The position numbers and the translations under genes are program-made. 53,207 bases of DNA, taken from NCBI RefSeq assembly GCF_001423125.1, contig NZ_LMNW01000036.1, positions 195,876 to 249,082 of the forward strand. The letters are read 5' to 3'. Origin of the DNA: Duganella sp. Leaf126 (lineage in GTDB: Bacteria > Pseudomonadota > Gammaproteobacteria > Burkholderiales > Burkholderiaceae_D). Shown here piece after piece: positions 35,979 to 45,217 of the stretch (within the stretch, counting starts at the first letter, position 1; each line of letters starts with the position of its first letter). The notes under the pieces are model-generated. The model was not told where the DNA came from, ran no database searches, and was given only the letters and a program-made list of their open reading frames with translations.

Positions 35979-36232
35979 GGGCATGTCTCCTGTTGTGGTA
36001 GGTGGGCGACTATCATTCCCAACGTTTTCATTTAAAAATATTTATTCCCTATGAGGGATACCGGTTTGACGCACTCCAGACAACTCTCGCGGTACCGGCC
36101 CGTATAACCGTGGCCGCGATCCTGCTATGATTTATCACCGCATACTGCCTGAATTTGCAGCATCTTGCGCAATATCACGTGTGAAAATATTCCGCTAAAG
36201 TAATCTTGCAAGCTACTGCCTGAGGAGGGATC

Positions 36233-36439
36233 GTGGAACCGACACAAGACAGCGTACCGGAAGACGGCACGGGTGCCAGCGCCACCGCATCTCCGCTGGC
36301 TGGCGCCGCGCGCATGCGCCAGGCCTTGCCCGCCAAGGGTTCCTGCTGGTATTGCGAACGTCCGCTCGACAATGTCCGCCGCTTCTGCGACAAGGCCTGT
36401 GCGGACGCCTTCGACGAAGAAAAAGAATTCACCCGCTGA
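36233..36439 (+). CDS. Small zinc-ribbon-like protein
   Basis: The product is 68 residues starting at GTG, with an excellent GAGGAGGG site just upstream. A low-complexity Thr/Ala/Ser half is followed by CWYC, then 11 residues later FCDKAC and an acidic DAFDEEKEFTR end. The CxxC-x(n)-CxxxC pattern is that of a treble-clef or zinc-ribbon. The function is not known. It stands alone between two minus-strand units. Confidence 0.75.
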   Translation: MEPTQDSVPEDGTGASATASPLAGAARMRQALPAKGSCWYCERPLDNVRRFCDKACADAFDEEKEFTR

Positions 36440-36478
36440 ACGAGCGGCTGCGCTGGGCCTGGCGGCGCGGCCCCACGC

Positions 36479-37087
36479 TCAACGTCGCGGCGCTGGCAGT
36501 GCCGCCAGCGCCGCTTCGAAATCGAACTGGTGCACTGCTGCCGCCACCTTGCGAAACACCTCTTCTCCGAGCGCCGCCTCCAGCACGGCGGCCGACCGTT
36601 CCAGCAGATCGACAGCCTGGCCGTCGCCTTCATCGAGCAGACGCGCCAGGTGCTGCACCAGCATCCGCGATTCGCCCGGTTCGCCGCTGGCCGATGGCGC
36701 CGGCGATGGCGGCATCGGCGGCGACTGTACTGCCGCCAGTTCCGTATCGATGGCTGCCATCAGCGTGCGCAAGGTCTGTTCCAGCTGCGCGAGCGGGCCG
36801 ATGCACTGGGCCGGCGGACCGGCAAACAGCGGTTCGAGCGCCATCGACAGGTGATGGAGCTGGTGCGCACCGATCATGCCGGCCGCGCCCTTGAGCGTAT
36901 GCACGGTGCGCTGGGCCGAGACGGCGTCGCCGGCAAGCAGCTCGGTGCGTGCCTGTTCGGCGCTGTCGCGGTAGCGCTGGCGGAACCGGCGCAGGACTTG
37001 CCGGTACATGTCGTGGTCATCCATCAGTTGCTGCAGGCCGGTGGCGACCTCCAGTACCGGGACGCTGTCGAAGCTGGCGATCGACAT
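36479..37087 (-). CDS. Stand-alone Hpt (histidine phosphotransfer) domain protein
   Basis: This 202-residue protein has an Hpt bundle at about 15-110 with the phospho-acceptor His63 in TVHTLKGAAG. A Pro-rich linker is followed by a second helical region (LARLLDEGDGQAVDLLERS, then FDFEAALAAL) of a type often seen at the end of hybrid sensor kinases. It looks like the detached tail of a phosphorelay kinase, but no kinase is in the window. The ATG at 37087 is 1 base after the CAP gene stop. Confidence 0.82.
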   Translation of the reverse strand: MSIASFDSVPVLEVATGLQQLMDDHDMYRQVLRRFRQRYRDSAEQARTELLAGDAVSAQRTVHTLKGAAGMIGAHQLHHLSMALEPLFAGPPAQCIGPLAQLEQTLRTLMAAIDTELAAVQSPPMPPSPAPSASGEPGESRMLVQHLARLLDEGDGQAVDLLERSAAVLEAALGEEVFRKVAAAVHQFDFEAALAALPAPRR

Positions 37088-37088
37088 G

Positions 37089-38141
37089 TCAGCGCGTGCT
37101 AAACGACCAGTCCTTCGATACCGCCACGCCGCTGACTGCGCCGCGGAAGCTGACATCGTAGGTGGTGTTGCCGCTGAGGACGGCGAGCGGCACGATGGCC
37201 GCCACGGTGGCGCCGGTCGATGCGTCGGTGGCGTGGCTGAGCAGGCGGGTGGCAAGCGCCGCACCGCCGCGCGGGGCCACCGTGAAACTTTGCACGGTCA
37301 ACTCGCCGCCCGAGGTGCGCAGGTCGGCATGCACGCTGATCGGGTAGCCAACCTCGTTGCGGTCCGGCACCGGGTCCGGCTCTTCCTGGTCGCTCATGAA
37401 ACTGGTGGAAACGGCGGTCTGGCCGGCGACCGGATAGACGGCGATCTTGCCCGCGCCCAGGCCCGTGCCCAGCGCGCCGCTGGCCGCCAGGTCGGCGGTC
37501 AGATAGGTGAAGTTGCCGTTGGCTGTGACCGCGCCGGCGCCGATTTCGCGAAATACCGGCTCGAAGATCACGAAGCGGTGGTAAATGGCGGCGATCAGCT
37601 GCTCCGCGTGGAACGCGCCGGACGTGTTACCGGCGGCGGAAATGACTTCGCCGAACGCATACGGCGGCGTGATCGCGTAGCCGGCCGCCGTCAGGCGGGC
37701 GCCGGTGGTGTCGCCGGTAAAGCCCGGCTTGCCCGATTGCTGCCCGTGGCTGACCGTATTGTTGAGCTGAAGGTAGCGCGAGTGGCCCAGGGCTGCCGTA
37801 TCGATGGTGGTATTGCGGGTCAGCACCGACAGGCCCAGCATGCCGCGCCGGTAGTTGAACCAGTTGACCGCGTCGGTGGCGGTGTCGCCGGTGGCAACCG
37901 GCGCGTCCGCGGGCACCGTGGTGCCCGAGCCCGACCCGGTCTGGCCGGATCCATTGCCCACTACGGCGCCGTTGCTGCTGCTGGCGGTGTTGCCGCCGCT
38001 ACCGCCGCCGCAACCGGCCACGGTGGCGGCCAGCAGGGCGGCCAGCACGGTTGGCAACACGGTGGCGGACCAGCGCGAGGCAGACGGCCGGGCGGACACA
38101 GCGGACAAAGCGGGCAACGACGGGCGGCAGATGGAATGCAT
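37089..38141 (-). CDS. CAP-domain (SCP/PR-1-like) lipoprotein
   Basis: This is a protein of 350 residues with a lipoprotein signal ending TVAGC and a Gly/Ser/Thr-rich linker. A CAP domain follows from VNWFNYRRGMLGL, with HSRYLQLNNTVSHGQ, YAFGEVIS and YHRFVIFEP carrying the His/Glu cavity residues. The last 100 residues look like a bacterial beta domain. CAP proteins bind lipids or act outside the cell; the exact role is unknown. The signal has a long N-region. Confidence 0.82.
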   Translation of the reverse strand: MHSICRPSLPALSAVSARPSASRWSATVLPTVLAALLAATVAGCGGGSGGNTASSSNGAVVGNGSGQTGSGSGTTVPADAPVATGDTATDAVNWFNYRRGMLGLSVLTRNTTIDTAALGHSRYLQLNNTVSHGQQSGKPGFTGDTTGARLTAAGYAITPPYAFGEVISAAGNTSGAFHAEQLIAAIYHRFVIFEPVFREIGAGAVTANGNFTYLTADLAASGALGTGLGAGKIAVYPVAGQTAVSTSFMSDQEEPDPVPDRNEVGYPISVHADLRTSGGELTVQSFTVAPRGGAALATRLLSHATDASTGATVAAIVPLAVLSGNTTYDVSFRGAVSGVAVSKDWSFSTR

Positions 38142-38265
38142 GGCAGAACTCCTGAGTGGCCCAACGGTGCGGGCCGGATGCCTAGATTCTAAGCGAGATT
38201 TCCCCTGCGAAGCACGCGATTACGCCGCCGTGCACGGCGTCCCGGATGCCGGACCCGGCACCACA

Positions 38266-39108
38266 ATGGTAAGCTTGCACCTGCCCCGCCGTTCGCCGGC
38301 ATTTTCGGATTGTCAGTTGAAACCTACCAACCAAGCGCGCATCCGGCGCGCCAAGTTTGCCCTGCCCAGCATGGTGACCCTGATGTCGATTGCCTGCGGC
38401 TTCGGCAGCATCGTCATTTCCGTCGATAACGCTGCGGAAGGCGTGCCGTCGCAGTACCGCCTGGCCGCCATCCTGCTCGTGCTCGCTGGCGTGTTCGATG
38501 CGCTCGACGGTTTTGTCGCGCGCGCCACCAACACCCAATCCGAGTTCGGCATGCAGCTCGACTCGATCGCCGACGTGATGAATTTCGGCTGCGCGCCGGG
38601 GCTGCTGCTGTATTGCTACGGTTTCGTGCACGTGGGGCTCGATTCGGAAACGCTGCTGCGCGCCGGCGGCATCGCCAGTTTCTTCTTTGTCGCGTGCGGC
38701 GCCTTGCGGCTGGCGCGCTTCAATGTCAGCGTCGGCCGCACCGACCCGCGCTACTTCGTCGGCATGCCGATCACGGCCGGCGCCGCCTGCGTGGCAGCCG
38801 TGGTGGTGGCCTGGCCCGAGCGCCCGACCACGCTCTTGCACGCGGCCGGCATCGTGGCCTTGCTGTTCGTGGTGGGGAGCCTGATGGTGTCCACCGTGCG
38901 CTTCCCGAGCTCGAAGCAGAAGATGAGCGTGGCACTACTGGTGGTGCTGGCGGTCAATATCGGCTTGCTGGTGTGGCTGAAAGCCAGCTATTTCGTGCTG
39001 TTCTTCCTGGTGTACATCGTCGGCACGCTGGCCTTGAACCTGGCCTGGCGCACCGGCTGGACCGGGATTGCCCCGCCGGTCGTGTACCAGGATGAAGACC
39101 TGCTATAG
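38266..39108 (+). CDS. pssA: CDP-diacylglycerol-serine O-phosphatidyltransferase
   Basis: This 280-residue membrane enzyme makes phosphatidylserine, the precursor of phosphatidylethanolamine. The CDP-alcohol phosphotransferase signature is complete: DALDGFVARATNTQ followed by GMQLDSIAD. Several membrane helices follow, and the end is DEDLL. The ATG at 38266 gives about 24 residues before the conserved RRAKFALPSMVTLM; a TTG at the LKPTN position is an alternative. It is divergent from the CAP gene. Confidence 0.93.
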   Translation: MVSLHLPRRSPAFSDCQLKPTNQARIRRAKFALPSMVTLMSIACGFGSIVISVDNAAEGVPSQYRLAAILLVLAGVFDALDGFVARATNTQSEFGMQLDSIADVMNFGCAPGLLLYCYGFVHVGLDSETLLRAGGIASFFFVACGALRLARFNVSVGRTDPRYFVGMPITAGAACVAAVVVAWPERPTTLLHAAGIVALLFVVGSLMVSTVRFPSSKQKMSVALLVVLAVNIGLLVWLKASYFVLFFLVYIVGTLALNLAWRTGWTGIAPPVVYQDEDLL

Positions 39109-39117
39109 AGCAGGCAC

Positions 39118-40053
39118 TTAGGCCACCTCGTGGCCGCGCGCGGCGCGCAGGATCTCGAACCACTGCGTACGCGACAGGCTGAACTGCGTGGCCTGTACCG
39201 CTTCCGCGATGGCGGCAATGCGGCCGGAGCCGGTCAGGCCGATCGGGCGGCACGGCAGTTGCAGGATCCAGGCGAATACCACGCTCGAAAACGGCCGCTG
39301 CAGTTCTGCGGCGATGTCGGCAATCTTGGCGCGCACGCGCTGCGCGGCGGCGTCGTCGCTGCTGAACAGGCGACCGCCCGCCAGCGGCGACCAGATCATC
39401 GGCGCCACGCCGAGGTCTTGCAGGCCGTCGAAGGTTTCGTCGAACATCGGCGCCAGCGACAGCGGCGAGAACTCGACCTGGTTGGTGGCCAGCGCGATGC
39501 GGCGATTGAGCGACTCGAACTGGTGGCGCGAGAAATTCGACACACCAAAATGCCTGACCTTGCCATCCTGGCGCAACCGTGCAAACGCGCCGGCGATCTC
39601 GTCGAAGTTCATCAGCGGATCGGGACGGTGGATCAGCAGCAGGTCGAGGTAGTCGGTGCCCAGCTGGCGCAGCGACTGTTCGGCCGAGGCGATGATGTGG
39701 CTGGCGCTGGTATCGTAATGCTGGATCACGTGATCGGGACGGGCCGGACTGATCAGCTTGATACCGCACTTGCTGACCAGCTGCATCTGCGCGCGCAGCG
39801 ACGGCTTGAGCGCCAGCGCCGCGCCGAACGCCGCTTCGACCGCGTAGCCGCCATAGATGTCGGCATGGTCGAAGCTGGTGACGCCGAGCGCTAGGCATTG
39901 CTCGATCAGCGCCAGGTGCTGCTGCGGCGACCTGCCCCATTCGTTCATGCGCCACATGCCGGCCACGATGCGGGACAGGGACAGGCCGCTGGGGCTGGCT
40001 GCGCCGGCTGCGTTGGCAGTGTTGGTGACGATGGCAGGGCAGGTTGCGCTCAT
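39118..40053 (-). CDS. Aldo/keto reductase (YdhF-like)
   Basis: This 311-residue TIM-barrel oxidoreductase has the AKR tetrad segments FDHADIYGGY (Asp and Tyr), LVSKCGI (Lys) and LLLIHRPDP (His). NADPH-binding sequences such as WSPLAGGRLF also fit. The ATG at 40053 overlaps the carboxypeptidase stop (TGATG), so the two are coupled. A longer start at 40065 would add MDEV. The substrate is unknown. Confidence 0.92.
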   Translation of the reverse strand: MSATCPAIVTNTANAAGAASPSGLSLSRIVAGMWRMNEWGRSPQQHLALIEQCLALGVTSFDHADIYGGYAVEAAFGAALALKPSLRAQMQLVSKCGIKLISPARPDHVIQHYDTSASHIIASAEQSLRQLGTDYLDLLLIHRPDPLMNFDEIAGAFARLRQDGKVRHFGVSNFSRHQFESLNRRIALATNQVEFSPLSLAPMFDETFDGLQDLGVAPMIWSPLAGGRLFSSDDAAAQRVRAKIADIAAELQRPFSSVVFAWILQLPCRPIGLTGSGRIAAIAEAVQATQFSLSRTQWFEILRAARGHEVA

Positions 40054-41198
40054 CACTTCATCCACAGGCGGATCGAATCCCAGGCGCGGCCGAAGATCGA
40101 TGCTTCATCGACCGTTTCCAGCGACACCACGGGCAGGTCCAGCAGCGGTTTGCCATCGACCATCATCTTCAGCGAACCGACCTTGCTGTTCTGGGCCAGC
40201 GGCGCGACCAGCGGATCTTTGCGCTCGAGCACCGGCTTGAGCTTGGCGGCCACGCCTTTCGGCACCGTGACCAGCACATCGTTGGTAAAGCCGATCTTGA
40301 CCGCGTTCTTCGAGCCCTTCCAGATTTCCGGCGTGGCGATCGCCTGGCCCTTCGAGTACAGCTTGACCGTGTCGAAGTTCTGGAAGCCCCAGTTGAGCAG
40401 CTTCTGGCTTTCCTGGGTGCGGATCGAATCGGAATTGGTGCCCAGCACCACCGAGATCAGGCGCCGCTCGCCGGTGCCGTTCGGGCGATGGGCCGAGGCG
40501 ATCATGCAGTAGCCGGCCGCTTCGGTGTGTCCCGTCTTCATGCCATCGACGGTCGGGTCGAGCCACAGCAGGCGGTTGCGGTTCTGCTGGGTGATCTTGT
40601 TGTACGTAAAACTCTTGACCGAGTCGATCTTGTAGAACTCGGGGAAGTCGAGGATCACGCGCTTGGCCAGTACCGACAGGTCTTGCGCGGTCGAGTAGTT
40701 GTCCGGGCTGGGCAGGCCGTGCGGGTTGGCAAAGCGGGTGGATTTGAGGCCCATGCGCTCGGCTTCCTTGTTCATCATCACGACGAAGGCCGATTCGTCG
40801 CCGGCCACCGCCTCGGCCAGCGCCACGGCAGCGTCGTTGCCCGACTGGATCATCAGGCCGTGCAGCAGGTCGCTGATGCTGACCGGCGTGGCCGGGTCGA
40901 TGAACATCTTGGAGCTGCTCGAATCGACCTTCCAGGCGCGGGTGGAGACGTTGACCATCTGGTTCAGCGCCACCTTCTTGTCGCGCAGCGCGCCGAAGAC
41001 CACGTAAGCGGTCATGACCTTGGTCAGCGAGGCGGGTTCGATGCGCAGGTTGGGATCTTGCGAGGCGATGATCTGGCCGCTGGTTGCGTCCAGCAACAGC
41101 CACGATTTGGCGGCGATGCTCGGTGGCGGCAGGGTTTGCGCCACGGCGGCGGACATCATCAACACACTGGTGGCCAGTGCCGCGATAAATTTTTTCAT
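40053..41198 (-). CDS. dacA: D-alanyl-D-alanine carboxypeptidase (PBP5/6 type)
   Basis: This 381-residue periplasmic enzyme trims the terminal D-Ala of peptidoglycan stems. It has a signal peptide (1-20), active-site S57-L-T-K60, S119-G-N121 and K221-T-G223, then the C-terminal beta domain. A final amphipathic helix (GRAWDSIRLWMK) anchors it to the membrane, as in PBP5. The symbol follows general family use; dacC would be equally defensible. Confidence 0.94.
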   Translation of the reverse strand: MKKFIAALATSVLMMSAAVAQTLPPPSIAAKSWLLLDATSGQIIASQDPNLRIEPASLTKVMTAYVVFGALRDKKVALNQMVNVSTRAWKVDSSSSKMFIDPATPVSISDLLHGLMIQSGNDAAVALAEAVAGDESAFVVMMNKEAERMGLKSTRFANPHGLPSPDNYSTAQDLSVLAKRVILDFPEFYKIDSVKSFTYNKITQQNRNRLLWLDPTVDGMKTGHTEAAGYCMIASAHRPNGTGERRLISVVLGTNSDSIRTQESQKLLNWGFQNFDTVKLYSKGQAIATPEIWKGSKNAVKIGFTNDVLVTVPKGVAAKLKPVLERKDPLVAPLAQNSKVGSLKMMVDGKPLLDLPVVSLETVDEASIFGRAWDSIRLWMK

Positions 41199-41247
41199 GG
41201 GCGGTGTTCGGTGAAAAGTTAAAAAAAGCAGCGGGTATTATAAAAGT

Positions 41248-41910
41248 TCAGGCAGACGCGCCGGTGTCCGTTTCCAGATCGGCAAGCTCGCCGGGCCGGC
41301 GCCACAGCTGGGTCACCCAGCCCTTAATATGATGCAGCTTGCGGTGGAAGAAGTGATCGGCGCCGGGGATCACCAGCACCGGGATGTCCTGCGGACGCAC
41401 CCAGTCGAGCACGTCCACCAGCGGGATCGTGTCGTCCAGCTCGCCATGGATCAAAATGGTGTCGGCCGGAATGTCGGCCATCTGCCATTTTTTGGCGGCA
41501 GCGCCCACCAGCACCAGGCGCTCGGCCGGCGTGCCGGCCGCAGCCAGGCGCTGACCCAGCTGCGACTGCACATAGGTGCCGAACGAAAAGCCCGACAATA
41601 CCACCGGCAGGCCGGGAAATTTGTTGACCATCCAGGCATGTACCTGGGCCATGTCGTCGGTCTCGCCTTGTCCGTGGTCGTGCACGCCTTCGGAAGCGCC
41701 GACGCCGCGGAAGTTGATCCGCGCTACCACGTAGCCGAGCCTGACGAAGGTGCGCATCAGGGTAACGGCGACCTTGTTGTCCATGGTGCCGCCGAACAGC
41801 GGGTGCGGGTGCGCCACCAAGGCGATGCCGCGCGGCGCGCCTTCCGGATGGTCGAGGACGCCTTCGATGACGCCGGCAGCGCCGGCCAGGGTGAATTTTT
41901 CTACGGTCAT
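41248..41910 (-). CDS. Alpha/beta hydrolase
   Basis: This 220-residue serine hydrolase has an oxyanion start (VAHPHPLFGGTMDNKV), the nucleophile elbow GFSFG, DDTIPLVDV with the acid, and PGADHFFH with the His. Similar small proteins are annotated only as hydrolases. It precedes the carboxypeptidase gene and follows the ferredoxin gene by 24 bases. The substrate is unknown. Confidence 0.9.
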   Translation of the reverse strand: MTVEKFTLAGAAGVIEGVLDHPEGAPRGIALVAHPHPLFGGTMDNKVAVTLMRTFVRLGYVVARINFRGVGASEGVHDHGQGETDDMAQVHAWMVNKFPGLPVVLSGFSFGTYVQSQLGQRLAAAGTPAERLVLVGAAAKKWQMADIPADTILIHGELDDTIPLVDVLDWVRPQDIPVLVIPGADHFFHRKLHHIKGWVTQLWRRPGELADLETDTGASA

Positions 41911-41934
41911 GGTGCGGTCGTCAAGTTGCAGAGA

Positions 41935-42252
41935 TCAGATTTTCAGGCGGTCGACGACCTTGCCGCCGACCAGGTGGCTGTCGATGATTTCATCGATGTC
42001 TTCCTTGTCCACGTAGGTGTACCAGGTGCCTTCCGGGTAGACCACCAGCAGCGGACCCTCTTCGCAGCGGTCCAGGCAGCCGGCCTGGTTGATGCGCACC
42101 TGGCCGTGGCCGTTGATGCCCAGTTCCTTGCAGCGCTTCTTGGCGTGTTTTTGCGCGGTCTCGGCGCCGTGATCGCCGCAGCTGTTGCGGCCGTCATCGC
42201 GTTTGTTCATGCAGAAAAATACGTGGTGCTTGAAATAGGGCGTGTCGCTCAT
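41935..42252 (-). CDS. Thioredoxin-like [2Fe-2S] ferredoxin
   Basis: This 105-residue protein resembles Shethna-type thioredoxin-like ferredoxins. Probable cluster Cys are C14, C25, C59 and C63, in VFFCMNKR, NSCGDHG and GCLDRCEEGP. The last is followed by a typical YPEGTWYTYV. It probably carries electrons in the cytosol, but the partner is unknown. Confidence 0.92.
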   Translation of the reverse strand: MSDTPYFKHHVFFCMNKRDDGRNSCGDHGAETAQKHAKKRCKELGINGHGQVRINQAGCLDRCEEGPLLVVYPEGTWYTYVDKEDIDEIIDSHLVGGKVVDRLKI

Positions 42253-42281
42253 GATGGTATCCCGCAGAGACTGTGAATTCG

Positions 42282-43655
42282 TTATGATACCCGCCCTTGG
42301 CCGGCGGCGTTCAGCTTATGGGACGGCAGCCACAGGAACCAGAGCGCGACGAACGGCCACAGCAGGCTGAGGAATTGCGCGGCGCCGTTAAAGTTCAGGA
42401 ACTTGCCTTGTACCCAGGTTTGCAAAGTGGCCACGAAGTACGGGTTGGCCGGCGTGGTGTTGATGATGACCAGGGCCAGCAGCAGGGCTATCACGGCCAC
42501 GCGCCGCTGCGCCGCCTGCGGGGCAAAGGCGAGGCCGGCCAGCATGATGGCGCCGATCAGGAAGCCGCCTTCGGCACCGGGCGTCATCCACACGAAGGCG
42601 TTTTCCGGCGCGAACAGCAACGCCGAGGCCAGCGCCTTGACCAGGATGGCGCTGGCCAGCATCACCGACACCAGCAGGCCGCGCGGCGCCGGTTTGCGCA
42701 GCAGGCACAGCAGCGTTAGCGCCGCGCCCACCATGCCGCAGGCAGTGATGATGGTCTCCGACAACCAGTACTGTTCCACCGTCAGCTCCACGTCCGGGCG
42801 GATGTAGCTGGCCAGGTCGATCTCGGCGTCGGCCGCCCACGACAGCCAGTCCGACAGGATCGGCAGGATCTGACCCAGGCCGAACAGGAAATTCTGCGGA
42901 TAGATCTGCGCCAGCGGCCACAGCGCCAGCAGCACCAGGCCCTGGCTGGCGTGCGGCGCGAACCAGGCCTGGCGCAGGCGCTGCAACTGGCTGCGGTCGA
43001 GCAGGCGGCGCACGGTCAGCACGCCGATCAGCGCGCCCATCGCGCAGCCGGCGGAATTGGTCCAGAAGTCGAGATTGGACGACACCCGCGTGGGCAAAAA
43101 GGTCTGCACCGCCTCCATCGTGCCCGACACCAGTACCCCGGCCAGGGCGCCGATCAAAAAGGCGAAGAACTTGCGCACATGCGGGTACAGCGCATACACG
43201 AGCAGGGTGCCGAGCGGGATGTAGCCGACGACATTGGTGATGGCGTCGAACTTGGTCCAGTAGCGCGGCATGGTAAAGGTGTCGAGGAAGATCCACGGCG
43301 ACAGGCCCTGGTTCTGCCAGCCCGAGAACGGGAACCAGCTCGCATACACGATCAGCAGCAGGTAAGCCAGGAAGGCGGCGCGCGCCAGCGGCGACGATTT
43401 GCTTGCGGGCGTCGGTAACGGCCTGGGCGGTTTGGGTGACTTGCTGCGGCGGCCGAATCTGCGCTGCCTGGCGCCTGGCCGGGGTGCATCGGCACCGGCA
43501 GGAACGATGTCTGGCGCTGCAGTTGCCGCGGTTGCTGCCGCTGCCGCCGGCATTGTCGTGGCGGCGCCGGGGGCCGGAGTGGAAGCACCGCTCTCCACAG
43601 GCGCCGGAGCCTGAGTCGCATTCGGCTCCGGTGGCGCCGGGGTCTTCTCCGTCAT
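42282..43655 (-). CDS. VanZ-family membrane protein
   Basis: This 457-residue protein starts with about 90 residues rich in Pro and Ala and a basic patch. Membrane helices follow, with ASWFPFSGW, VNVVGYIPLG-like and FLPTRVSSNLDFWTNSAG stretches of VanZ proteins. The C-terminal half has more helices. It is the last gene of the Mla-type operon, starting directly after the lipoprotein stop (0-base gap). VanZ roles are unclear; envelope lipid or glycan roles have been suggested. Confidence 0.85.
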   Translation of the reverse strand: MTEKTPAPPEPNATQAPAPVESGASTPAPGAATTMPAAAAATAATAAPDIVPAGADAPRPGARQRRFGRRSKSPKPPRPLPTPASKSSPLARAAFLAYLLLIVYASWFPFSGWQNQGLSPWIFLDTFTMPRYWTKFDAITNVVGYIPLGTLLVYALYPHVRKFFAFLIGALAGVLVSGTMEAVQTFLPTRVSSNLDFWTNSAGCAMGALIGVLTVRRLLDRSQLQRLRQAWFAPHASQGLVLLALWPLAQIYPQNFLFGLGQILPILSDWLSWAADAEIDLASYIRPDVELTVEQYWLSETIITACGMVGAALTLLCLLRKPAPRGLLVSVMLASAILVKALASALLFAPENAFVWMTPGAEGGFLIGAIMLAGLAFAPQAAQRRVAVIALLLALVIINTTPANPYFVATLQTWVQGKFLNFNGAAQFLSLLWPFVALWFLWLPSHKLNAAGQGRVS

Positions 43656-44258
43656 TTACTTGGGCGCCGGCAGCGTGGCCAGCCAGGCCAGGAGGTCGCC
43701 CGAGAGCGCGTCGGCAGCGTCGGCCAGGGCCCGCGCGCCGCCGGCGGCGTCCGCCGTGGGGGCGGCCACGCTGCGGGTAAAGCTTTTCTGGTCCACCAGA
43801 TGGTGGGCCGCAAACACCGAGGCGCGCAGCGTGATGGTGCCCTGGCTGGCGGTGGCGCTGTCGAAGTTGTGGGCAAAGTCGTCGAGCTCGGTGCGCAGCA
43901 GCATGGCGCCGGCTGCCGCATCGGTGGTCGCCAGCACCTTCACGCCCGCCTGGGCGATGCGCGCCTTCAGGCGCTGCGTGAGCAGCTGCAGCGGCGTGGC
44001 GGTCCACTGGTTGTAGGCGTAGGGACGCAGTTGGCGCGCATCGGCATACAGCAGCCGGTATTGCATGCGTTCCGAATCGAGCGACGCCGGGCCGGTCATG
44101 TCGGCCACGATGAGCGGGGCGATGGCCGTACTGGTCACGGCGGGCGCCTGCGGCAGCGGGCCGAAATCGAAATGGGCCTGGGTAGGGCCCTTGCTGGCGC
44201 AGGCGGCGAGCAGGACGGCCAGGGCGGCAAAGGCAAAACGGTGGCGCAGGGTGGGCAT
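43656..44258 (-). CDS. ABC-transport auxiliary lipoprotein (PqiC/DUF330-like)
   Basis: This 200-residue lipoprotein has lipobox LLAAC (Cys 20) and the PqiC-like core: HFDFGPLP, APLIVADMTGPASLDSERMQY-type, and ATPLQLLTQRLKARI. It would be the outer-membrane partner of the MCE transporter and lies 11 bases after mlaD. The assignment follows family and context. Confidence 0.88.
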   Translation of the reverse strand: MPTLRHRFAFAALAVLLAACASKGPTQAHFDFGPLPQAPAVTSTAIAPLIVADMTGPASLDSERMQYRLLYADARQLRPYAYNQWTATPLQLLTQRLKARIAQAGVKVLATTDAAAGAMLLRTELDDFAHNFDSATASQGTITLRASVFAAHHLVDQKSFTRSVAAPTADAAGGARALADAADALSGDLLAWLATLPAPK

Positions 44259-44269
44259 GGCAGGTGTCC

Positions 44270-45217
44270 TTAGTTGGCGGGCGCGGTCGGTGCAGCAAAG
44301 CCTTCTTCACCGGGGCCGGGCGGAATGCCGGGCGCGCCGAAGATCAGGCTTTGCGGGCGATCGTTAATCTTGTTCATGGTGCGGCGCACGGCGCGCATCG
44401 AGGCGCGGGTGTCGTCCGACAGCGAGTTGACCTGCGGCAGCGTGTCCATCTCCAGGCCGCCCGCCACCGATTCCACCGACGAGGTGATGCGCACGACCGA
44501 GTCGCTGACGCGCTGGATCGGTCCGTCGGGCGCCTGCAGGCGGGTGCTCAGGCGATGGAGGTCGGTGGCCAGCGCGTTGAACGAGTCGAGCGTGCTTTGT
44601 GCATGGTTGGCCAGCGCCGGCAGCCGGGCAATGGTCGGTTCGAGCTTGTCCGGCAGCGCGCGGTACTTGCTGGCGGTAGCGCTGACGTCGGCAAACGCGG
44701 CCAGCATGACTTTCTGGTTCTCGGGGCTGAGCAGGGTGTTCAGGCGGCGCGTGACTTCCTCGGTCTGGCTGAGGATTTCACGGCCGCGCTTTTCCACCTG
44801 GTCGAGGAAGCCCTGGCGCAGCGGGATGCGGGCCGGATGGTCGGCATTGGTGGCCAGCAGCGGCGAACCGACTTTCTCGTCGTCGAGCGAAATGAAGGCG
44901 ATGCCGGTCACGCCCTGGTAGCCCAGGGTGGCAAACGTGGTGCGGGTGATCGGCGCATCGGTATTGATGTTGAGGGTGACCAGGATCTGGCCGGCCGCCT
45001 GCGGGTCGAAGGCGATGCTGCCGACCTTGCCCACTTCGAGGCCGCGGTAGCGCACCGGCGCCTGCGGGTTGAGGCCCGGTACCGCCTGCGTGGTGGCGAT
45101 CACGTAGGGCACGCGCTCGACGCGGTCCTGGTTGAACCAGACGCCGAACAAAATCGCGGCGATCAGCAGGGTGATCGTAAAAAAGCCGGTGGTCAGTGCA
45201 TGCGAGCGGTTTTCCAT
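44270..45217 (-). CDS. MCE-domain lipid-transport protein, MlaD-like
   Basis: This 315-residue protein has one N-terminal helix (LTTGFFTITLLIAAILFGVW), then an MCE domain at about 38-115 (VPGLNPQAPVRYRGLEVGKV). A long helical region follows to the C-terminus, longer than E. coli MlaD. It binds lipid in the periplasm and is held by the MlaE-MlaF complex. Its start overlaps the MlaF stop by one base. Confidence 0.93.
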   Translation of the reverse strand: MENRSHALTTGFFTITLLIAAILFGVWFNQDRVERVPYVIATTQAVPGLNPQAPVRYRGLEVGKVGSIAFDPQAAGQILVTLNINTDAPITRTTFATLGYQGVTGIAFISLDDEKVGSPLLATNADHPARIPLRQGFLDQVEKRGREILSQTEEVTRRLNTLLSPENQKVMLAAFADVSATASKYRALPDKLEPTIARLPALANHAQSTLDSFNALATDLHRLSTRLQAPDGPIQRVSDSVVRITSSVESVAGGLEMDTLPQVNSLSDDTRASMRAVRRTMNKINDRPQSLIFGAPGIPPGPGEEGFAAPTAPAN

